Source of the DNA: Bacteroidota bacterium | GTDB taxonomy: Bacteria; Bacteroidota; Bacteroidia; Chitinophagales; Chitinophagaceae | Assembly (NCBI GenBank): GCA_023386395.1 | Contig: JAEWJV010000186.1 | Span: 1 to 8,575 of the forward strand | Reading direction: 5' to 3' | Length of the DNA: 8,575 nt | Shown here: one piece after another, positions 6,260 to 8,575 of the stretch | Numbering within the stretch: position 1 is the first letter of the stretch | How the letters are laid out: every line of letters begins with the position of its first letter | The notes under the pieces: model-generated | Database searches by the model: none | Seen by the model: only the letters and a program-made list of their open reading frames with translations | What the model was told of the DNA's origin: nothing | Translations under genes and position numbers: made by a program

Positions 6260-7087
6260 ATGAGAAAATTTATTGCGCTAAACTTCCTGTTGATTATAAC
6301 TACATTATGCGCCTGCAAAACACGGCAACAAACAGCAGCAGATAATGTTAGCTGGAAGAAAGCAAAAGTTTTTGTTTATACAAAAAATGGCAAAGGTTAT
6401 GTGCACGACAATATTGCTGCTGCTGCAAGATGCATACAGGAATTAGGCGCACAAAACGGCTTTGCCGTTGATGTATCAGACGATCCTGCAAAATTTAATG
6501 ATGATAATTTGAAGCAATACAATGCGCTCGTTTTTACAAGCACCAATAATGACGTGTTTGATAACGATGCGCAGAAGCTTGCACTGATGCATTACATAGA
6601 AGCAGGCGGTGGTTTTGTTGCCATTCATTCTGTAACGGGCACTGAAAGAAACTGGCCCTGGTTCAAACGTCTTGTAGGCGGCACTTTTGAGCGTCATGCA
6701 AAGCATCAGCCTTTTACAGAAATTATTATCGATCACAACAATCCTTCCACATCATTCCTTCCAAATACCTGGAAAAGGGATGACGAATGTTATTATACAA
6801 AAGAAATAAATCCCGACATACATGTTTTAATGGTGCACGACCTTTCAACGGTTGATGATAAAGGCAAGCCTGTTATATACGGCAACACATTTCCTTCCGT
6901 ATGGTGCCATGAATTTGACGGCGGAAAGGAATGGTACACCTCTTTGGGCCACGACAGCGCAACGTATAAAGAACCTGAATTCCGCAAACATATTATGGGT
7001 GGTTTGCAATGGGTTTTAAGCAACCAAAAACCATTGGATTATTCAAAAGCTCATGCAAAAACACCAAACGATCCACTGCCATATTAA
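6260..7087 (+). CDS. ThuA-like domain lipoprotein
   Basis: A 275-residue protein with a good lipobox LCAC (16-19), so it is probably anchored to a membrane facing the periplasm. Residues after Cys19 (KTRQQ) lack the acidic surface-export signal known in some Bacteroidota, so surface display is less likely. The ThuA-like domain, a flavodoxin or class-I-amidotransferase-like fold, runs from about 35 to 260. Its marks are LVFTSTNNDVF, GGGFVAIHS (His123), WPWFKRLVGGTFERHAKHQ (His146, His149) and the closing EWYTSLGHD (His231) followed by GGLQWVL. ThuA in rhizobia takes part in trehalose use with the dehydrogenase ThuB. Here a Gfo/Idh/MocA gene follows after only 18 bases, the same kind of pairing. 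The exact reaction is not settled for most family members; a role on 3-keto-glycosides is inference. Confidence 0.9.
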   Translation: MRKFIALNFLLIITTLCACKTRQQTAADNVSWKKAKVFVYTKNGKGYVHDNIAAAARCIQELGAQNGFAVDVSDDPAKFNDDNLKQYNALVFTSTNNDVFDNDAQKLALMHYIEAGGGFVAIHSVTGTERNWPWFKRLVGGTFERHAKHQPFTEIIIDHNNPSTSFLPNTWKRDDECYYTKEINPDIHVLMVHDLSTVDDKGKPVIYGNTFPSVWCHEFDGGKEWYTSLGHDSATYKEPEFRKHIMGGLQWVLSNQKPLDYSKAHAKTPNDPLPY

Positions 7088-7105
7088 CTAATAAATATTA
7101 TTATC

Positions 7106-8551
7106 ATGCAAAAAGATCAATCATCTGCTTCCAGAAGAAATTTTATTAAAACCAGTTTAAAAGGGGCCGGTGGCGCAGCTTTGTTAAGCGGCTTTCCCAC
7201 TATTGTTCCGGCGAGGGTTTTAGGTAAAAATGCACCCTCCAATCTTATCAACGTTGGTGTGATCGGCACCGGCCGTATTGGAAGGGAATGGGATATGCCG
7301 GGCGTTATGAAACACGACGATGCAAAGATGATTGCGGTATGCGATCTTGATAGCAACCGCCTGAAAAAAGCACAGCAGTTTGTAGATGTTTTTTATACAA
7401 AAAAGAACGGCTCATCTTATACCGGCACAAAAGGCTATGAAAATTTTGAAGATCTTATTGCCAATAAGGATATTGATGCTGTGCTCGTTTGCACACCCGA
7501 TCACTGGCATGTGATTCCTGCAATAACAGCCATTCGTGCAAGCAAAGATGTATATATGGAAAAACCGGCATCACTTTCCATTGCTGAAGGCAGGATATTG
7601 AGTGATGCCGCTACAAAATCAGGTGCTATATTTCAAATAGGCAGCCAGCAACGCTCCATGCCGCAATTTAAAAAAGCATGCGAGCTGGTGCGCAATGGCC
7701 GCGTTGGAAAAGTGCATACGGTATATGTGGGATTGCCGGTTGATAACCCGAAAGAAAGTACAGTTGAAAAAGAAATGCCTGTACCACCTAATCTTAACTA
7801 TGAAAAATGGCTGGGCTCTACGCCGTATGTTCCATATACCGAAAAGCTCGTGCATCCGCAAGATGGTACTTTTTCAAGGCCGGGCTGGCTGCGCTGCAGG
7901 CAGTTTGGCGCAGGTATGATAACCGGCTGGGGCGCTCATCATTTTGATATTGTGAACTGGGGATTGGGGACAGAACACACAGGCCCGGTTGAAATATCAG
8001 GTGCTGCCGACTGGCCGCCGGCTGATGCTTTGTGGGATGTGCATGGCAACTTTAAAACAGAAACTATTTTTAATGTAAACGGCGATACGGTAAAAGTGCT
8101 GGCGAGTAATGAATATCCAAACGGCGTAAAATTCGTTGGTGATAAGGGATGGATATTTGTTACCCGAGGTAATTATTCCGTAACGGCAAGCGATCCGGCT
8201 TCAAATGCCAAAAACTCCAAAGCACTGGATGCAAGCGATCCAAAAATCCTTACATCAGAAATTGGTCCCAATGAAATTCATTTAATTAACAGCACAGACC
8301 ATCACGGCAACTGGCTGAACAGCATAAGAACAAGGGAAATAAATATTGCGCCCATTGAAGTTGGCCATCGTGCATGCACCGTTTGTTTATTGAATGATAT
8401 TGTTTTCCAGTTGAAGAGAAAACTCTATTGGGATGCCGAAAAAGAAATGTTTAAGAATGATGATGAAGCAAACTTCATGCTCATGCGCAGCCAGCGCTGG
8501 CCTTACCAGATAAATAAAGAATATGATGTAAGAACGCTTGTTTCAAAATAA
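7106..8551 (+). CDS. Gfo/Idh/MocA-family oxidoreductase with Tat signal
   Basis: A 481-residue NAD(P)-type oxidoreductase. The N-terminus carries a twin-arginine signal, SRRNFIK (residues 9-15), followed by a hydrophobic stretch (about 19-38), so it is exported folded, probably with its cofactor already bound as in glucose-fructose oxidoreductase. The Rossmann motif is G54-T-G-R-I-G59. The family motif CTPDHWH (129-135) and the hallmark E152-K153-P154 follow, with Lys153 the expected catalytic residue. GWGAHHFDIVNWG (274-286) holds His278, His279 and Asp281 of the sugar site. The C-terminal alpha/beta domain is complete. Length is typical of the long exported Bacteroidota members. It is the third gene of the operon; no terminator is visible in the 24 bases left before the window ends, so the operon may continue. 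Substrate unknown; C3 oxidation of a glycoside is the inferred chemistry. Confidence 0.92.
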   Translation: MQKDQSSASRRNFIKTSLKGAGGAALLSGFPTIVPARVLGKNAPSNLINVGVIGTGRIGREWDMPGVMKHDDAKMIAVCDLDSNRLKKAQQFVDVFYTKKNGSSYTGTKGYENFEDLIANKDIDAVLVCTPDHWHVIPAITAIRASKDVYMEKPASLSIAEGRILSDAATKSGAIFQIGSQQRSMPQFKKACELVRNGRVGKVHTVYVGLPVDNPKESTVEKEMPVPPNLNYEKWLGSTPYVPYTEKLVHPQDGTFSRPGWLRCRQFGAGMITGWGAHHFDIVNWGLGTEHTGPVEISGAADWPPADALWDVHGNFKTETIFNVNGDTVKVLASNEYPNGVKFVGDKGWIFVTRGNYSVTASDPASNAKNSKALDASDPKILTSEIGPNEIHLINSTDHHGNWLNSIRTREINIAPIEVGHRACTVCLLNDIVFQLKRKLYWDAEKEMFKNDDEANFMLMRSQRWPYQINKEYDVRTLVSK

Positions 8552-8575
8552 AAATAATTTTTCACCGGGTAAAAC

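Overview
The window looks like chromosomal DNA from a member of the Bacteroidota, most likely a Chitinophagaceae-type soil or plant-associated bacterium. This rests on several things visible in the sequence: moderate-to-low GC, no clear Shine-Dalgarno sequences before the genes, a textbook Bacteroidota promoter (TTG, 20 bases, TAnnTTTG) at 4889-4919, and gene families typical of the phylum (DUF6807, ThuA-like lipoprotein, Tat-exported Gfo/Idh/MocA enzyme, PQQ dehydrogenase with a built-in cytochrome c). The genus assignment is inference.

Layout. Positions 3-59 hold the last 18 codons of an upstream gene, closed by a strong intrinsic terminator (81-118). After a 14-bp perfect AT-rich inverted repeat (146-180) come two plus-strand genes: an exported PQQ-dependent dehydrogenase with a c-type heme domain inserted in its propeller (212-2371), and a calcineurin-like metallophosphoesterase (2410-3504). 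They converge on a minus-strand LacI-family regulator (3525-4574). A hairpin with a T-tract lies just past the phosphoesterase, inside the end of the regulator gene. A 383-base divergent region (4575-4957) holds the regulatory signals. Then three closely spaced plus-strand genes follow: DUF6807/PmoA-like (4958-6214), ThuA-like lipoprotein (6260-7087) and a Tat-signal Gfo/Idh/MocA oxidoreductase (7106-8551).

How the genes may work together. The divergent region carries a 28-bp perfect palindrome (4829-4856) made of two abutting 12-mers, each fitting the LacI/GalR operator pattern GNAANCGNTTNC. A further AANCGNTT core lies between the promoter and the start codon of the DUF6807 gene. The simplest model is a LacI-type regulator controlling a three-gene operon whose products all appear to be exported. 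ThuA next to a Gfo/Idh/MocA dehydrogenase recalls the rhizobial ThuA/ThuB trehalose system, which works through 3-ketotrehalose. It also recalls Bacteroides loci in which such oxidoreductases make 3-keto-glycosides under a LacI-type regulator. I therefore infer a periplasmic 3-keto-glycoside (or related oxidised sugar) pathway in which the DUF6807 protein has an undefined role. This is the part of the window most likely to be a poorly described system. The substrate cannot be read from the sequence. I saw no tRNA, rRNA, CRISPR array, insertion sequence or phage gene.
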